Shown: piece by piece, positions 62,876 through 64,000 of the stretch
How the letters are laid out: the number at the start of each line of letters is the position of its first letter
Position numbering within the stretch: position 1 is the stretch's first letter
DNA from: Pontixanthobacter luteolus
GTDB taxonomy: Bacteria; Pseudomonadota; Alphaproteobacteria; Sphingomonadales; Sphingomonadaceae
Length of the DNA: 64,000 nucleotides
Assembly (NCBI RefSeq): GCF_009828095.1
Contig: NZ_WTYP01000002.1
Span: forward strand, 749,001-813,000
Reading direction: 5' to 3'
Translations under genes and position numbers: made by a program
Notes under the pieces: model-generated
Told to the model about the DNA's origin: nothing
The model's input: only the letters and a program-made list of their open reading frames with translations
Database searches by the model: none

Positions 62876-63880
62876 ATGGATATTCTTATCCTGATATTGT
62901 TGTTGTTGCTGATCGTCGCTGTTTTGTTCTCAACCGTTCGTGTCGTGAAACAGGGATTTGTCTATACGATTGAAAGGCTGGGCAAATTCACAAAACCTGC
63001 TGATCCGGGGCTGCATATCCTTATCCCGTTCGTCGACCGCATTGGTCACAAGATAAACATGATGGAACAGGTGCTGGACATCCCCGGCCAAGAAATCATC
63101 ACCAAGGATAACGCCATGGTCGGCGTTGATGCGGTGGTCTTCTTCCAGGTCCTCGAGGCGGGCAAGGCGGCTTACGAAGTCAGCAATCTTTATGGCGCGA
63201 TCATGGCGCTCACCACCACAAATCTGCGGACTGTGATGGGCAGCATGGATCTGGACGAAACACTTTCCAAGCGTGACGAGATCAACGCCCGCCTGCTGAG
63301 CGTAGTCGATCATGCAACGTCTCCATGGGGAATCAAGATTACCCGGGTCGAGATCAAGGACATCCGCCCTCCGATCGACATTTCGGAGGCGATGGCCCGG
63401 CAAATGAAGGCAGAGCGCCTCAAACGTGCTGAAATCCTCGAAGCCGAAGGCGACAAGAGCAGCGCGATCCTGCGTGCTGAAGGAAGCAAGCAATCCGCCA
63501 TACTGAAAGCCGAAGGCCAGCGCGAGGCCGCCTTCCGCGACGCAGAGGCGCGCGAACGTGCGGCAGAGGCAGAGGCGAGGGCAACCCAGATGGTGTCGGA
63601 TGCCATCGCCAGCTCCGGCAGCCAGGCGATCAACTATTTCGTGGCGCAGGAATACACCAAGGCGGTCGGCAAGTTCGCGGATAGCCCGAATGCCAAGACC
63701 ATCCTGTTCCCGATCGAAGCCACGCAGTTGATCGGGTCGCTCGGCGGTATCGGCGAATTGATGAAAGATGTCGTTGGGGGTGAGGGCAGCGGCGCTCCGA
63801 TCACGCGCGACACCGCTCCACAAAACACAGGCAAGCGACCGGTGCGCACAAGTGTTCCGCGCAGTTCGGGCAAAAGCTGA
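62876..63880 (+). CDS. SPFH/Band 7 protein, QmcA-like paraslipin
   Basis: 334 residues. One N-terminal membrane helix ([22 protein letters not shown]) precedes the SPFH domain with [25 protein letters not shown] and [22 protein letters not shown] long Ala/Glu-rich coiled coil (residues about 180-260) follows, then a short flexible C-terminus. Members organise membrane microdomains and protease complexes. A GGGAGAAAG ribosome site precedes the ATG. The stop overlaps the NfeD ATG (TGATG), the standard partner arrangement. Confidence 0.93.
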   Translation: MDILILILLLLLIVAVLFSTVRVVKQGFVYTIERLGKFTKPADPGLHILIPFVDRIGHKINMMEQVLDIPGQEIITKDNAMVGVDAVVFFQVLEAGKAAYEVSNLYGAIMALTTTNLRTVMGSMDLDETLSKRDEINARLLSVVDHATSPWGIKITRVEIKDIRPPIDISEAMARQMKAERLKRAEILEAEGDKSSAILRAEGSKQSAILKAEGQREAAFRDAEARERAAEAEARATQMVSDAIASSGSQAINYFVAQEYTKAVGKFADSPNAKTILFPIEATQLIGSLGGIGELMKDVVGGEGSGAPITRDTAPQNTGKRPVRTSVPRSSGKS

Positions 63881-64000
63881 TGGATTTGTTCGACAATTTC
63901 GACCCGGTTTGGATCTGGCTGGCAGCCGGACTTGCGCTTGCCGCGCTCGAAATGGTGGTCCCCGGGGTCTACCTGATCTGGCTCGCAGCCGCCGCCATCA
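63880..64000 (+). CDS. NfeD family protein, 3' truncated by window edge
   Basis: First 40 codons visible: [20 protein letters not shown], then ALEMVVPGVYLIWLAAAAI, two hydrophobic stretches as in NfeD proteins. NfeD partners SPFH proteins and is encoded directly after them, as here with a 1-bp overlap. The OB-fold domain would lie beyond the window. Confidence 0.8.
   Translation, partial: MDLFDNFDPVWIWLAAGLALAALEMVVPGVYLIWLAAAAI

Overview
The window is a gene-dense, GC-rich stretch of an alphaproteobacterial chromosome. The gene set (GapR/DUF2312, DUF1244, LytTR membrane regulator, bacteriophytochrome with heme oxygenase, PQQ alcohol dehydrogenase, DUF2975/XRE pair) suggests Sphingomonadales, most likely Erythrobacteraceae. 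That assignment is inferred from gene content; no rRNA gene is present. I see no tRNA, CRISPR array, complete insertion sequence or prophage.

Layout. 1-3.2 kb: arsenic methylation and arsenosugar-type genes (truncated arsM, a coupled SDR, and two facing glycosyltransferases of families named for arsenosugar biosynthesis). 3.3-4.8 kb: two lipid-type oxygenases (sterol desaturase family; Asp/Asn hydroxylase/LpxO-like). 4.9-8.0 kb: red-light sensing by a bacteriophytochrome kinase and its heme oxygenase, which makes the biliverdin chromophore. 8.1-10.0 kb: DUF885 lipoprotein. 10.0-13.1 kb: copper resistance copA-copB, divergent from a CsoR-type repressor with a clear operator between them. 13.2-15.2 kb: groES-groEL behind a CIRCE element. 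15.4-19.1 kb: a MATE exporter and a large DUF305/LVIVD-type secreted protein. 19.3-20.3 kb: rplJ-rplL on the minus strand. 20.7-22.6 kb: two paralogous acidic mini-lipoproteins and a small-ORF/DUF2975/XRE module. 22.6-23.7 kb: a PRMT7-like methyltransferase. 24.1-32.7 kb: rpoB-rpoC on the plus strand with their own promoter and leader, separated from and opposite to rplJL. 32.9-46.0 kb: housekeeping and small conserved genes (gltX, pyk, gapR, yebC, ruvC, ubiG, lysC and others), including a short patchwork near 42.6-43.1 kb. 46.1-47.9 kb: a PilZ-XRE protein and a PAS protein with a degenerate GGDEF domain. 47.9-55.9 kb: purT, DUF2306, a frameshifted LytTR regulator, katG, and a nitronate monooxygenase-purU-SDR operon. 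55.9-62.8 kb: aldehyde dehydrogenase, PQQ alcohol dehydrogenase, a Tat-type dienelactone hydrolase and a MASE1 diguanylate cyclase. 62.9-64 kb: an SPFH protein and the start of an NfeD partner.

How the genes work together. The alcohol and aldehyde dehydrogenases could form an oxidation route. PurU releases formate and PurT consumes it. CopA, CopB and CsoR form a complete copper response unit. BphO makes the chromophore for BphP. An intact diguanylate cyclase and an intact PilZ motif point to c-di-GMP signalling.

I found no clear-cut new defence or mobile system. The best leads are the SDR-containing arsenosugar-like cluster, the PilZ-XRE plus degenerate-GGDEF pair, the DUF2975/XRE module with paired operator-like repeats, the PRMT7-like enzyme beside rpoB, and the detached rpoBC transcription unit with a structured leader.
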